Made by a program: the position numbers and the translations under genes
Shown here: piece after piece, positions 28,037 through 37,739 of the stretch
Position numbering within the stretch: the stretch's first letter is position 1
Layout of the letters: each line of letters opens with the position of its first letter
Assembly (NCBI RefSeq): GCF_000373485.1
Contig: NZ_KB891576.1
Location: 620,001 to 684,000 of the forward strand
Direction of reading: 5' to 3'
Source of the DNA: Dasania marina DSM 21967
Lineage (GTDB): Bacteria > Pseudomonadota > Gammaproteobacteria > Pseudomonadales > Dasaniaceae
Length of the DNA stretch: 64,000 nt
Notes under the pieces: model-generated
What the model was told of the DNA's origin: nothing
The model's input: only the letters and a program-made list of their open reading frames with translations
The model's database searches: none

Positions 28037-28070
28037 AAAAAAGCCCATACCTTTCGGTATGGGCTTTTTT
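28037..28070 (-). terminator. Rho-independent terminator after tRNA-Arg
   Basis: The stem AGCCCATACC/GGTATGGGCT with a TTTC loop is flanked by six A and six T, so it works in either direction. It lies directly downstream of tRNA-Arg and should end the lysC-tRNA-Ser-tRNA-Arg transcription unit. Confidence 0.9.
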
Positions 28071-28074
28071 AATA

Positions 28075-28151
28075 TGGTGCGCCCGGATGGATTCGAACCA
28101 TCGACCGCTCGGTTCGTAGCCGAGTACTCTATCCAGCTGAGCTACGGGCGC
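28075..28151 (-). tRNA. tRNA-Arg (anticodon ACG)
   Basis: The complementary strand folds as a full cloverleaf: acceptor stem GCGCCCG/CGGGCGC, D-arm AGCTCAGCTGGATAGAG, anticodon stem CTCGG/CCGAG with loop CTACGAA, and T-arm with GGTTCGAATCC. Discriminator A and an encoded CCA follow. The ACG anticodon (edited to ICG) reads CGU/CGC/CGA. Confidence 0.97.
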
Positions 28152-28321
28152 GTAGGGTGCGCACTATATGGATCTGTGCGACTTTAGTCAACCTTGAATT
28201 GTGAAAAAAACACATTTTTTCAAGGGCTTGGTGATAACGATTAACTAGCAACCAAAAGAGATAAAACTCTTACTCACCAACTATTTAAAAATACCCGCCT
28301 CTGGCGGATGTTTTTAAATAA

Positions 28322-28411
28322 TGGCGGAGAAGGAGGGATTCGAACCCTCGATACAGTTTCCCATATATACCCTTAGCAGGGGCACGCCTTCAGCCACTCG
28401 GCCACTTCTCC
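28322..28411 (-). tRNA. tRNA-Ser (anticodon GCU)
   Basis: A 90-base class II tRNA with acceptor stem GGAGAAG/CTTCTCC, anticodon loop CTGCTAA (GCU, reading AGC/AGU), a long variable arm and T-arm GAGGGTTCGAATCCCTC. Discriminator G and encoded CCA are present. It sits upstream of tRNA-Arg in the order seen in many gammaproteobacteria. The 170 bases between the tRNAs contain only a small CCGCCTCTGGCGG hairpin. Confidence 0.97.
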
Positions 28412-28552
28412 GCATAAACTTTAAACAATTCATCAAAGAAAAACTGTCTAAAAATCAATCTCATAGGCGCTGAACACAGCCCTTATCAATTGAGGGCGGC
28501 ATAATACCATACTTGCCGCATATTCAAAGCCTAATCTAGGTTTAAACCGTAA

Positions 28553-29782
28553 TTAGGACTCTATTGGCGCATCCAAATCAAATGCAGTGTGCAAAGCGCG
28601 TACGCCTAGCTCTAAAAATTTCTCATCCACGATGACTGAGATTTTAATTTCAGAGGTGGTGATCATCTCTATATTGATGTTCACGTCCGCCAAGGCTTTA
28701 AACATACGGCTGGCGATACCGGCATGGCTGCGCATGCCTACACCTACCAAGGAGATTTTGGCTATGGCGTCATCGGTTTGCACGGCACGAGCACCTAGCT
28801 CTTTAGCGGTAACCTCAACAATACTCTTGGCCTTAACAAAGTCATTACGATGTACGGTAAAGGTCAAATCAGTAGACTTATCATCGCCAAAGTTTTGCAC
28901 GATAACATCTACTTCTATGTTGGCATCGCTCACTGGGCCTAAGATTTTATAGGCTATACCGGGTGAATCGGGTACGCCCTTAACCATGATCTTGGCTTCG
29001 TCGCGAGTAAAGGCAATGCCTGAAATTGCAGGATTTTCCATTTCAACCTCTTCATCTGTACATATCAATGTGCCGGGGCCATCTTGTGAGCTGTGCAGCA
29101 CACGCAAGGGTACGTTATATTTACCGGCGAATTCTACCGCTCGAATTTGCAGAACCTTTGAGCCCAGGCTCGCCATTTCTAACATTTCTTCGAAGGTAAT
29201 TTTATCCATGCGTCTGGCGCGCTCGACTACCCGCGGGTCGGTGGTATACACCCCATCCACATCGGTATAAATCTGGCACTCATCAGCCTTTAACGCTGCC
29301 GCTAAAGCCACAGCGGTGGTATCTGAACCGCCACGCCCTAGGGTGGTGATATTGCCATGCTCATCAGCGCCCTGAAAACCAGCTACGACCACTACCCGAC
29401 CTTCTTCAAGATCAGTGCGTATGTGCTTTTCATCAATAGCTTTGATGCGCGCTTTATTATGAGCGCTGTCGGTAAGAATTTTTACCTGGCCGCCAGTGTA
29501 TGAACGGGCAGGCACGCCGCGCTTATTTAAGGCCATGCTTAATAAGGCGATAGTAACTTGCTCACCGGTAGACACCAGCACATCCAGCTCACGCGGGGTG
29601 GGCGGATCTTGAATAGCATTAGCCATGGCGATTAGGCGATTGGTTTCGCCACTCATCGCCGATACAGCCACAACGATGTCATGGCCCTCAGCACGAAACG
29701 CCGCGATTTTATCGGCTACGCCTTCTATACGTTCGATAGTACCTACCGACGTACCACCGTATTTTTGAACAATTAAGCTCAT
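28553..29782 (-). CDS. lysC: Aspartate kinase
   Basis: First step of the aspartate pathway (Lys, Thr, Met, diaminopimelate): phosphorylates aspartate in the cytosol. The N-terminal kinase domain starts at VQKYGGTSVG and contains GRGGSDTTAVALAAAL. Two C-terminal ACT domains (about 265-405) provide feedback control by lysine and/or threonine. The ATG at 29782 is preferred because the protein then begins MSLIVQKYGG as in homologues; the upstream ATG at 29797 has no usable ribosome site. The gene lies downstream of alaS on the same strand, the usual arrangement in pseudomonads. Confidence 0.96.
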   Translation of the reverse strand: MSLIVQKYGGTSVGTIERIEGVADKIAAFRAEGHDIVVAVSAMSGETNRLIAMANAIQDPPTPRELDVLVSTGEQVTIALLSMALNKRGVPARSYTGGQVKILTDSAHNKARIKAIDEKHIRTDLEEGRVVVVAGFQGADEHGNITTLGRGGSDTTAVALAAALKADECQIYTDVDGVYTTDPRVVERARRMDKITFEEMLEMASLGSKVLQIRAVEFAGKYNVPLRVLHSSQDGPGTLICTDEEVEMENPAISGIAFTRDEAKIMVKGVPDSPGIAYKILGPVSDANIEVDVIVQNFGDDKSTDLTFTVHRNDFVKAKSIVEVTAKELGARAVQTDDAIAKISLVGVGMRSHAGIASRMFKALADVNINIEMITTSEIKISVIVDEKFLELGVRALHTAFDLDAPIES

Positions 29783-29884
29783 GGTAAACAGCCACATCCT
29801 GGAAAAAAGGGACGCAATTAAACACTAAACTGCGCATAAATAAAACAATGTTTTTCAAAGGGGTGATTTTCTTTCAAGGGGTCG

Positions 29885-29951
29885 ATTTTCAAGGGGTCAG
29901 AGTCACTTGTTTCATGCTTCACGAAACAAGTGACTCTGACCCCTTGAAAAT
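29885..29951. repeat. Perfect 29-bp inverted repeat between lysC and alaS
   Basis: Two perfectly complementary 29-base arms (29885-29913 and 29923-29951) surround a 9-base loop, ATGCTTCAC. The arms carry AAGGGGTCAGAGTCAC. Further GGGGTC or GACCCC motifs lie just outside (near 29874 and 29956). The structure resembles the GGGGTCAGAGTC repeats that often accompany REP-associated tyrosine transposases, but no transposase gene is in the window. Confidence 0.85.
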
Positions 29952-29976
29952 ATCTGGCTGACCCCTTAAAAAAGGC

Positions 29977-32601
29977 CTAAGCCCCCGCTTCTACCCAAGC
30001 AATTACCGCCGGTAAAGCCCCGGCCAAAGCCGCCACATCGGTGCCGGCCCCTTTAGCCTTTTCGGGCTTGCCGCCGCCCTTGCCACCCACTAAGGGCGCA
30101 AAGTGCTTCATCAAGTCACCGGCGCGGTATTGCTTGAGCAAGTCTTTGCTTACGCCACAGGCTAGGTTAATCCTATCACCATCCACACTGGCCAATAACA
30201 CCACCGCGGTACCCAGCTTATCAGTAAGTTGTGATACGGTACTGTCTAAGGCCGTCATATCGGCACCGTCTAGCAGACTGGCGATAACCTTAATACCCTT
30301 CACATCCTGCGCCTGCGAAGCTAGGTCGCTGCCCGCTGCCGAGGCCACTTTGGCCTTGAGCGAGATCAGCTCTTTTTCTAGCTTGCGCTGTTTTTCTAAT
30401 AGCTGCTGTACCTTATCAAGCACATTGTCGCGATTGCCTTTAACCGCCCCAGCTACTTCGGCGACACAGCGCTCGGCATCATCAAATAAAGCCAGCGCCT
30501 TAGCACCGGTTACCGCCTCTATGCGGCGCACGCCGGCAGCAACACCCGACTCAGACACTACCCGCATCAAACCTATATCACCAGTGCGGCTAACATGAGT
30601 ACCGCCGCACAACTCTACCGAGTAGCCCTCACCCATGCTTAGCACGCGCACGTTATCGCCGTATTTCTCGCCAAACAACATCATGGCACCCAGTTTTTCG
30701 GCATGGGCCATATCGGTTTCGGTGGTTTCTACCGCGCTGTTTAGCCGTATTTGGGTGTTTACTTGCTGCTCTATAGCTTTGAGCTGCTCGGCGGTTACCG
30801 CCTCAAAATGTGAAAAGTCGAAACGCAGTTTTTGTGCATCTACCAAAGAGCCTTTTTGCTGCACGTGATCGCCTAACACATCTCTTAAGGCGGCATGCAA
30901 TAAGTGGGTGGCCGAGTGGTTGAGTGCAGTCGCATTGCGTATCTCGGCATCTACTGTCGCCGCCAAGCTGTCGCCTACCTTAATAGCACCTTGGGTCAGC
31001 ACGCCTTGGTGTAAATGGTTATCGCCACTCTTGCTGGTATCAGCCACTTCAAAACGCACACCGCTAGCAGTTAATAGGCCGCTATCACCGGTTTGGCCGC
31101 CAGACTCGCCGTAAAAAGGCGTACTAGCTAACACCACCGCACCGCTCTCGCCTTGGTCCAAGCTAGTGACTAGCTCGCCGTCTTTTAATAGCGCGGTCAC
31201 CACGCAGTCGCCTGCCAAGGATTGGTAGCCCGTGAAAGCCGTCTCACTATCTATAGCCACACCCTCGGCCAGAGTCATTTTAAAATTACTGGAGGCTCTA
31301 GCCATTTGCCTTTGGTTTTCCATGGCGGCTTCAAAGCCGGCCACATCTAACTCCAAGCCACGCTCGCGGGCGATATCGCCGGTGAGGTCTACGGGGAAAC
31401 CGTAGGTGTCGTAGAGTTTAAAAATGGTTGCACCGGGGATTTGCTTGCCCGATAAATTGGCTAAGTCCTGCTCTAAAATGCGTATGCCTTGATCCAAGGT
31501 TTTAGCGAACTGTTCCTCTTCTGCTAATAACACTTTTTCGATTTGCGCCTGTAATTTTACCAGCTCTGGGTAAGCCTCACCCATCTCTTGTGCTAACGGC
31601 GCTACCAATTTATGGAAGAAGTTATCTTTCGCTCCCAGCTTATTACCGTGGCGTACAGCGCGGCGAATAATGCGGCGCAACACATAGCCGCGGCCTTCAT
31701 TAGAGGGCAGTACGCCATCACTAATCAAAAATGAGCATGAGCGTATATGGTCAGCAATCACTCGCAAAGACGACTCAGTGGTGTCTTTAAAACCAATAAT
31801 CTTGGCCGCCGCGTTTAATAAGCTTTGAAACAGGTCTATTTCATAATTGCTGTGCACGCCCTGCATAATGGCCGCGATACGCTCTAGGCCCATGCCGGTA
31901 TCCACGGAGGGCTTAGGCAAGGGTTGCATGCTGCCATCTTCAGAACGGTTGTATTGCATAAACACATTGTTCCAAATTTCTATAAAGCGATCGCCGTCTT
32001 CATCGGGGCTGCCCGGTGGGCCACCAAAGATGTGTTCGCCGTGATCGTAAAAAATTTCGGTGCAGGGGCCGCAGGGGCCAGTATCGCCCATAGCCCAGAA
32101 ATTATCCGAGGCATATTTAGCACCCTTGTTATCACCTATGCGGATGATTTTTTCAGCGGGCAGACCCATGTCGTTGAGCCAAATGTTATAGGCCTCATCA
32201 TCGTCGGCATACACGGTAACCAGTAATTTATCGGTGGGCAGGTTGAGGTATTGCTCACTGGTTAAAAATTCCCAGGCAAAGCTAATCGCTTCTTTTTTAA
32301 AGTAATCACCAAAGCTGAAGTTACCTAGCATTTCAAAAAAGGTGTGGTGACGGGCGGTATAACCGACGTTTTCTAAGTCATTGTGCTTACCACCGGCGCG
32401 TACACAGCGCTGTGAGCTAGTGGCGCGGGTGTAGGCGCGCTGCTCTTGCCCTAAAAACAAATCTTTAAACTGCACCATGCCGGCATTGGTGAAAAGCAGG
32501 GTGGGATCGTTACCAGGCACCAAGGAGCTGCTGGCTACGCGGGCATGGCCCTTGTTCTCAAAGTAACTTAAAAATGCTTCCCGTATAGCTGAGCTTTTCA
32601 T
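29977..32601 (-). CDS. alaS: Alanyl-tRNA synthetase
   Basis: Charges tRNA-Ala in the cytosol. The 874-residue length matches the family. The N-terminal catalytic core begins [17 protein letters not shown] and contains [23 protein letters not shown]-type motif regions. The editing domain has [12 protein letters not shown] (zinc/editing HxxxH) and the C-terminal C-Ala domain ends in a Gly-rich [15 protein letters not shown] segment. It is followed by lysC. Confidence 0.98.
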   Translation of the reverse strand: MKSSAIREAFLSYFENKGHARVASSSLVPGNDPTLLFTNAGMVQFKDLFLGQEQRAYTRATSSQRCVRAGGKHNDLENVGYTARHHTFFEMLGNFSFGDYFKKEAISFAWEFLTSEQYLNLPTDKLLVTVYADDDEAYNIWLNDMGLPAEKIIRIGDNKGAKYASDNFWAMGDTGPCGPCTEIFYDHGEHIFGGPPGSPDEDGDRFIEIWNNVFMQYNRSEDGSMQPLPKPSVDTGMGLERIAAIMQGVHSNYEIDLFQSLLNAAAKIIGFKDTTESSLRVIADHIRSCSFLISDGVLPSNEGRGYVLRRIIRRAVRHGNKLGAKDNFFHKLVAPLAQEMGEAYPELVKLQAQIEKVLLAEEEQFAKTLDQGIRILEQDLANLSGKQIPGATIFKLYDTYGFPVDLTGDIARERGLELDVAGFEAAMENQRQMARASSNFKMTLAEGVAIDSETAFTGYQSLAGDCVVTALLKDGELVTSLDQGESGAVVLASTPFYGESGGQTGDSGLLTASGVRFEVADTSKSGDNHLHQGVLTQGAIKVGDSLAATVDAEIRNATALNHSATHLLHAALRDVLGDHVQQKGSLVDAQKLRFDFSHFEAVTAEQLKAIEQQVNTQIRLNSAVETTETDMAHAEKLGAMMLFGEKYGDNVRVLSMGEGYSVELCGGTHVSRTGDIGLMRVVSESGVAAGVRRIEAVTGAKALALFDDAERCVAEVAGAVKGNRDNVLDKVQQLLEKQRKLEKELISLKAKVASAAGSDLASQAQDVKGIKVIASLLDGADMTALDSTVSQLTDKLGTAVVLLASVDGDRINLACGVSKDLLKQYRAGDLMKHFAPLVGGKGGGKPEKAKGAGTDVAALAGALPAVIAWVEAGA

Positions 32602-32682
32602 ATCTACCTATATACCTATTTATGTCGTGTTCTATGCCACGCTCTATATCGTGTTTGGCTGGTGAGCCCTAAAAAGAACGAA

Positions 32683-32702
32683 AACCCGCCAAATAGCGGG
32701 TT
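32683..32702 (-). terminator. Probable terminator after paaX
   Basis: Stem AACCCGC/GCGGGTT on the minus strand, followed by TTTTCGTTCTTTTT. It lies between the paaX stop and the alaS start and should separate the two units. Bases 32703-32880 show no other signal. Confidence 0.6.
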
Positions 32703-32880
32703 GTAATGAATTGGCAGTATATATAAAAGCACAGCAAAGACCGATAGCTTAGCGGCGGTTTAGAGAAATTAATTGGCTGCTATTCATTGGCCACTATTAA
32801 TTGACCACTATGGCTACATGCGGCTTTCGACGCTAAGCCCCACACATCAACAAGCACCTAAGCAGCACAAGCGAGCCTCG

Positions 32881-33798
32881 CTAAAGGCCCCCGAAGCGCT
32901 GATAAAAGCCGGCATCAGCCTTTGGCAGCTTACCTTCAGCGGTTTCCATATGGCCCAGCAAGTAGTTTTCTGCCCCTTGATAGGTGGCCCTGTAGATATT
33001 CGCGGTTAAGTTTAATGCCGACTTACCCGCCCAATCGGCATGCAGTAGCTCATCGGGTAGGTCGCTATCTTTGAGTAAGATGCGCCTGTATTCGTGTATC
33101 AGCAAGGTGCGCAACTGAAAGCACTGCTCCGCATCCAAGGACTTGGCCTTAGTGACTGCTGCCTGCACCGGCCGAAAGCGACCCAAAAAGCCATTGTAAC
33201 GCGCCTCTAATTCATCCAAGTTCCAGCAAGCCTTAGAAAGCTGCTTCAGCACCCCTTGCGAGGCCAACTCTTCGGTGTGGGCATTCATCACCACCACCTT
33301 ATCAACCGCATCTAGCTCTTGTAAGGTTTCATCCAGCGAGCGCCTATCCGCACCGGGGCGCGCCAATAGGCCAGAGGCTAAGGTGCCGTAACCCAACCAG
33401 CGCAACTCTTTGCGCAGCTCATCGCGCTCCTCTTCCACATAGGCCGGCAGCACCAAGGTCCACTGCCCATCCCATTGCGGGCGGCTGGCAGAGTAAATAC
33501 GGCGAGAGGTTTTTTGATACTGGCGCGAACCAAATTCGGTAAAACTGTAATAGCTGCGGCGGCCTATCTGGGTGGAGACCAACCAGTTTTCTTGAATAAG
33601 ACGGTAAACCGACGTGCGCACCAATCGCTGGTTTAGCCCAAAAGGCTGCAAAGCCTCTATTAAGCTGCCCAACCATACCGAGCCACCATGCTGGGAAATA
33701 GAGTCGCCAAAAATACTGACTATCAAGGAGCCGCCACGCATAGGTCGCTGCTGCTGAAACTCCGCCAGTAGGCTTTCAATACACTTCAATTTGGCCAT
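32881..33798 (-). CDS. paaX: PaaX-family repressor of the phenylacetate genes
   Basis: A 305-residue repressor that, in the known family, releases DNA when it binds phenylacetyl-CoA. The N-terminal winged-helix region (about 15-90: GGSLIVSIFGDSIS, RLVRTSVYRLIQENW) and the PaaX C-terminal domain (ending with the YRATYQGAENYL region) are both recognisable. It lies next to paaE, oriented the same way, and is separated by a terminator, so it likely has its own promoter. A candidate PaaX operator lies 12 bases upstream of its start (33810-33824), suggesting autoregulation. Confidence 0.93.
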   Translation of the reverse strand: MAKLKCIESLLAEFQQQRPMRGGSLIVSIFGDSISQHGGSVWLGSLIEALQPFGLNQRLVRTSVYRLIQENWLVSTQIGRRSYYSFTEFGSRQYQKTSRRIYSASRPQWDGQWTLVLPAYVEEERDELRKELRWLGYGTLASGLLARPGADRRSLDETLQELDAVDKVVVMNAHTEELASQGVLKQLSKACWNLDELEARYNGFLGRFRPVQAAVTKAKSLDAEQCFQLRTLLIHEYRRILLKDSDLPDELLHADWAGKSALNLTANIYRATYQGAENYLLGHMETAEGKLPKADAGFYQRFGGL

Positions 33799-33809
33799 GC
33801 TAAATGTAC

Positions 33810-33824
33810 TTCCCGTATCATTAT
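33810..33824 (-). promoter_or_regulatory. Candidate PaaX operator upstream of paaX
   Basis: On the minus strand this reads ATAATGATACGGGAA, sharing the TGATACG core with sites before paaA and paaF. It resembles the E. coli PaaX box (WWTRTGATTCGYGWT) with several mismatches. The position just before the start codon fits autorepression. Confidence 0.45.
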
Positions 33825-33873
33825 TTTGATAGGCAGGATTCTACTGGGCCGCCGTAATGAGGGCAAACATTAT

Positions 33874-33908
33874 AAAAAAGCCGCCATCAGCATAATCCTG
33901 ATGGCGGC
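33874..33908 (-). terminator. Terminator of the paaABCDE operon
   Basis: Stem GCCGCCATCAG/CTGATGGCGGC with a short loop followed on the minus strand by a run of T. It lies about 40 bases after the paaE stop and before the paaX promoter. Confidence 0.9.
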
Positions 33909-33946
33909 ATAGCGATAACTAGCCCAGTAGGTTTTGGCCCCTGCGC

Positions 33947-35068
33947 TTAGCGCTGATCAAAATCAACCACCACCACATCAGAAATAGGATGAGCCTGACA
34001 GCTCAATATATAACCAGCTTCAATTTCATGAGGCTCTAAGCCATGAGCAATATCCATATCCACCTGCCCCTCTACCAATTTACACTTGCAGGTAGAACAA
34101 ACCCCCGCCTTGCAGGAATAAGGCAGCTCCATGCCGTTCGCCATGCCGGCGTCTAATATATTTTCGCCCACCGCAGCCAAATTAAACTCTATAGCACGGC
34201 CATCGGCTTTCACGGTTACCTTGCTGGTTTTCTCTTCACCGTAGTCCTGCACCCGCTGATGCGCTTTTGCTAGGCGCGCTTCGGAATCTTCCGAGGAACT
34301 GGCAAACAATTCATAATGTATCTGGGTATCTTTTAACCCTTCTAATCTAAAGCCGTGGGAAACTTCAGACATCATAGACTCAGGGCCACAAATAAACGCG
34401 TCATCGGTATTATGAATATCGATGAGTTTGTGCTTTTGTAACAGATAACCTTTTTTATTATCTATTCTGCCTTTAAGTAGATCGGAGCCTTGATCCTCTT
34501 GGCTCATGATATTAATCCACTGAAATCGCTCTAAATAATAATTTTTAACAAAGCTTAACTCTTCTTTAAACATCACCGTATTACTACGTTGATTGCCATA
34601 AATTAAGGTCACCCGGCTCTCTGGCTCTATAGCCAAAACAGACTTGATAATAGAAAGCATGGGGGTAATACCGCTACCTACAGCTAGGCACATATAGTTC
34701 TTTTTCTGGTTTTTATTCAGCGCCGTGCCAAAACTGCCCTGAGGCGGCATAACCTCAACGCTATCGCCAGCCTTAAAATTATCATTGGCGTAATTAGAAA
34801 AAACTCCATCCTTTACCCGCTTAATGGCTACCCGCAGGTGGCCATCATTAACCCCTGAGCATATAGAGTAAGAGCGGCGCATTTCTACGCCATCAATAAC
34901 CGCTCTTAGGGTTAAAAATTGCCCCTGCACAAAACGAAAAGTGTCTTGCAGCTGATCTGGCACAGCAAAACTAATCCGCACCGCGGTATCGGTTTCCGCC
35001 TGTACGTTAGCAAGGGTTAATGGATAAAAATTTGTATCTGGCTTCTTATCTAACTCTGTATTTGACAT
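33947..35068 (-). CDS. paaE: Phenylacetyl-CoA epoxidase reductase subunit
   Basis: Transfers electrons from NADPH via FAD and a [2Fe-2S] cluster to the PaaA oxygenase. The N-terminal half is a ferredoxin-NADP reductase fold (RRSYSIC for FAD, GSGITPMLSIIKS for NADPH). The C-terminal plant-type ferredoxin has cysteines in CKAGVCSTCKC and LSCQA. Length 373 fits the family (about 356-360). It is the last gene of the paaABCDE operon. Confidence 0.96.
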   Translation of the reverse strand: MSNTELDKKPDTNFYPLTLANVQAETDTAVRISFAVPDQLQDTFRFVQGQFLTLRAVIDGVEMRRSYSICSGVNDGHLRVAIKRVKDGVFSNYANDNFKAGDSVEVMPPQGSFGTALNKNQKKNYMCLAVGSGITPMLSIIKSVLAIEPESRVTLIYGNQRSNTVMFKEELSFVKNYYLERFQWINIMSQEDQGSDLLKGRIDNKKGYLLQKHKLIDIHNTDDAFICGPESMMSEVSHGFRLEGLKDTQIHYELFASSSEDSEARLAKAHQRVQDYGEEKTSKVTVKADGRAIEFNLAAVGENILDAGMANGMELPYSCKAGVCSTCKCKLVEGQVDMDIAHGLEPHEIEAGYILSCQAHPISDVVVVDFDQR

Positions 35069-35109
35069 CGTGCCACCTGTGTTTTGGCTAACTTATTCTA
35101 GCTATAGGC

Positions 35110-35649
35110 TTAAATATTTTTAAAATAATCAAAGGGCTCGCTGCAATCATTGCACTGAAACAATGCCTTGCAGGCGGTAGAAGCAAACTCACTGATTCTT
35201 TGCGTGTGGGTAGAGCCGCAATGCGGGCAGCGTACATTGGCTGCCGGCGTCTCACGCCCCTGCTGATCCAAGGCATCGTCGGGGGGCGCAATGCCATAGT
35301 CTCGCAACTGCGCACGCCCTTTATCGGTCATCCAGTCGGTAGTCCAAGCCGGGGCCAATACGGTGCTTATCGCTATCTTTTCTATGCCGTGGCTGCGCAA
35401 TAAAATCTCTATATCCTCGCGCATAACATCCATGGCGGGGCAGCCCGAATAGGTCGGTGTAATCGTCACCTGTACGGTTTCACCCTCGCGGCTGACATCG
35501 CGTAACACGCCCAAGTCCCATAGCGAAAGCACGGGGATTTCTGGATCTTTCACTTGGTCCAGCAAATCCCAAAGCTCGGTATAGGGCGAGTTGCGTCGCA
35601 ACTGCTGCCGCTGATACTGCTCGTGGGTCATTAGCGGTATGTGCTGCAT
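35110..35649 (-). CDS. paaD: Phenylacetate epoxidase assembly protein PaaD
   Basis: A MIP18/DUF59-type protein thought to help assemble the iron centre of the epoxidase. The core DQVKDPEIPVLSLWDLGVLRDV and TPTYSGCPAMDVM are typical. A C-terminal zinc-ribbon-like part has CPHCGSTHTQ and CNDC. I use the ATG at 35649, five bases after the paaC stop; an upstream start at 35688 would overlap paaC by 35 bases. Confidence 0.92.
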   Translation of the reverse strand: MQHIPLMTHEQYQRQQLRRNSPYTELWDLLDQVKDPEIPVLSLWDLGVLRDVSREGETVQVTITPTYSGCPAMDVMREDIEILLRSHGIEKIAISTVLAPAWTTDWMTDKGRAQLRDYGIAPPDDALDQQGRETPAANVRCPHCGSTHTQRISEFASTACKALFQCNDCSEPFDYFKNI

Positions 35650-35653
35650 AGCG

Positions 35654-36436
35654 TTACCACTTAGCATTGGGGTAGGTACGATACACAAACTGCATTTCCA
35701 TTAGCAGATGGCTGAGGTACTCGGTGTGATAACCTTCACGGCCGCCACGTACCGCCCACTCCGCATCGGGCACGGCCAACGTCGCCGCCGCTAAAATGGC
35801 TTTAATATCCGCCAACCACTGCGCCTTAAAACTAGCTGCATCCACTGCGATACCAGCATCGATTAAGCGCTGCTCTAAAGCATCATGCTCAAAAATCTCA
35901 TGGGTATAACCCCAGAGCTCATCTATAGCGCGCTGCATACGTTCATGGCTTTCTGCGGTGCCATCACCTAGGCGCAAAGTCCATTCCCTGCTGCGGCGTA
36001 AATGATACTGGGTTTCTTTTATGCCCTTGGCAGCAATGGCCGCCAAGGTTTGATCTTTAGACGCTAACAAAGCTGTTAAGTAATAATGATTAAACACATC
36101 AACAAATAACTGACGAGTAATGGTGTAAGCAAAATCACCGCGTGGCAGCTCGTTAATTAAAAAGTTTTGAAACTGCCGCTCGTCGCGTAAATAGGCGTAA
36201 TCATCTTCTGTTGTATCATTGCCCGCCAACTCAGCGGCATAACTGTAGAGCATGCGCGAGCGGCCTATATAATCCAAGGCCACATTACCTAGGGCGATAT
36301 CCTCTTCTAAAAAAGGGCCCTTGCTTACCCATTCGGACACTCTGTGCCCCAGCACTAAGGCGTCATCGCCTAGGCGCACGGTATAGCTGATAATATCTTG
36401 TTTTATGTCACTGTTGATCACGTCTTTAGTACTCAT
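35654..36436 (-). CDS. paaC: Phenylacetyl-CoA epoxidase structural subunit PaaC
   Basis: A ferritin-like, catalytically inactive partner of PaaA. The start at 36436 (MSTKDVINSDIKQDI) lies 13 bases after the paaB stop and gives the expected ~260-residue protein; the frame is open to 36565 but that would overlap paaB. Motifs seen: YTVRLGDDALVLGHRVSEW, ALGNVALDYIGRSRML and RQLFVDVFNHY. Confidence 0.95.
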   Translation of the reverse strand: MSTKDVINSDIKQDIISYTVRLGDDALVLGHRVSEWVSKGPFLEEDIALGNVALDYIGRSRMLYSYAAELAGNDTTEDDYAYLRDERQFQNFLINELPRGDFAYTITRQLFVDVFNHYYLTALLASKDQTLAAIAAKGIKETQYHLRRSREWTLRLGDGTAESHERMQRAIDELWGYTHEIFEHDALEQRLIDAGIAVDAASFKAQWLADIKAILAAATLAVPDAEWAVRGGREGYHTEYLSHLLMEMQFVYRTYPNAKW

Positions 36437-36449
36437 GGTTTTATCCCGA

Positions 36450-36737
36450 TTACATATTGTCCACTTCTTTAGGAAGCGGATAATAGGTGGCGTGGCGATA
36501 GGGTTTATCATCGGAGGGATCAAAAAAGCTGTCGCTATCATCCTCTTGTGAAGCACTAATATCACAGGACTTCACCACCCAAATGCTGACACCTTCGCTG
36601 CGGCGGGTGTAGCAATCGCGGGCATATTCCAATGCCTGCTCATGATCGGCGGCATGTAAACTGCCCGCATGTTTGTGGTCTAAACCACGCGCAGGGCGCA
36701 CAAAAACTTCAAATAATTCTAAATGTTCTAATGACAT
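36450..36737 (-). CDS. paaB: Phenylacetyl-CoA epoxidase subunit PaaB
   Basis: A small 95-residue subunit that bridges the PaaAC complexes. It begins MSLEHLELFEVFVRPARGLDHKHAG-like, matching the family, and has the usual length (about 95). Placed between paaA and paaC in the standard order. Confidence 0.95.
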   Translation of the reverse strand: MSLEHLELFEVFVRPARGLDHKHAGSLHAADHEQALEYARDCYTRRSEGVSIWVVKSCDISASQEDDSDSFFDPSDDKPYRHATYYPLPKEVDNM

Positions 36738-36770
36738 ACTCTTTCTCCAATATGCTGGCAGGGTAAGGGC

Positions 36771-37739
36771 CTAGGCTGCACTACTCGCCTTACGCGCTCT
36801 GATCTTTTGTTCGTAGGCGTTTTGCGCATCGCGCACCCAAGCGCCCTCTTCATGCGCTTGCACATGGTGCTGTATGCGCTGACGATTACAGTGGCCATTG
36901 CCATTAATAACGCTCTGAAACTCCTCCCAATCAATTTCACCGCCGTCGTAGTGGCCACGTTGCTCATTCCACTTCAGGTCTTTATCGGGATGCTGTAAGC
37001 CTAAGTACTCAATCTGCGGAACTGTTTGATCAATAAACTTCTGACGTAAATCATCATTGGTTTCACGCTTAATCTTCCACTTCATAGAGCGGGCAGAATG
37101 CGCAGAGTCAGAGTCATGAGGGCCAAACATCATTAGCGATGGCCAATAAAAGCGATTGAGCGAATCCTGCGCCATCTGCTTTTGCGCGGGTGTGCCGTGG
37201 GCCAAGGAAATCATAATCTGGTAACCCTGACGCTGATGGAAACTTTCTTCCTTACAAATGCGTATCATGCCGCGAGCATAGGGGCCGTAAGAGGTGCGCT
37301 GTAATGACACCTGATTACAAATCGCTGCGCCATCAACCAACCAACCTATGGCACCGACATCACCCCAAGTTTGGGTAGGGTAATTAAAAATAGAGGCGTA
37401 CTTGGCCGAGCCATCTTGCAGCGCGGCGATTAACTCGGCGCGCGAGATACCCAAGGTTTCCGTTGCACTGTACAAGTACAAACCATGGCCGGCCTCATCC
37501 TGCACCTTGGCTAATAACACCGCCTTGCGACGCAGTGAAGGGGCACGGGTTATCCAATTGCCTTCAGGCTGCATACCTATCACTTCGGAATGGGCGTGCT
37601 GAGAGATCTGCCGTATCAAATTTTTTCGGTAGGCTTCAGGCATCCAATCTTTGGGTTCGATTTTTTGCTCCGCATCTACACGAGCCTGAAACTTCTGCTC
37701 CAGTGCACTCATCTCTTCGCTTTGGTCTTTAGTCTTCAT
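36771..37739 (-). CDS. paaA: Phenylacetyl-CoA 1,2-epoxidase catalytic subunit PaaA
   Basis: Di-iron oxygenase that epoxidises the ring of phenylacetyl-CoA. The 322-residue protein shows iron-ligand regions: [29 protein letters not shown] and [13 protein letters not shown]. It is the first gene of the paaABCDE operon. Upstream lies an intergenic stretch with two candidate PaaX sites, consistent with a regulated promoter. Confidence 0.97.
   Translation of the reverse strand: MKTKDQSEEMSALEQKFQARVDAEQKIEPKDWMPEAYRKNLIRQISQHAHSEVIGMQPEGNWITRAPSLRRKAVLLAKVQDEAGHGLYLYSATETLGISRAELIAALQDGSAKYASIFNYPTQTWGDVGAIGWLVDGAAICNQVSLQRTSYGPYARGMIRICKEESFHQRQGYQIMISLAHGTPAQKQMAQDSLNRFYWPSLMMFGPHDSDSAHSARSMKWKIKRETNDDLRQKFIDQTVPQIEYLGLQHPDKDLKWNEQRGHYDGGEIDWEEFQSVINGNGHCNRQRIQHHVQAHEEGAWVRDAQNAYEQKIRARKASSAA

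Noticed and set aside
28553-29976. Lysine riboswitch before lysC
   Set aside because: The lysC upstream gap is occupied by the 29-bp inverted repeat; the conserved multi-helix lysine aptamer pattern is not visible.
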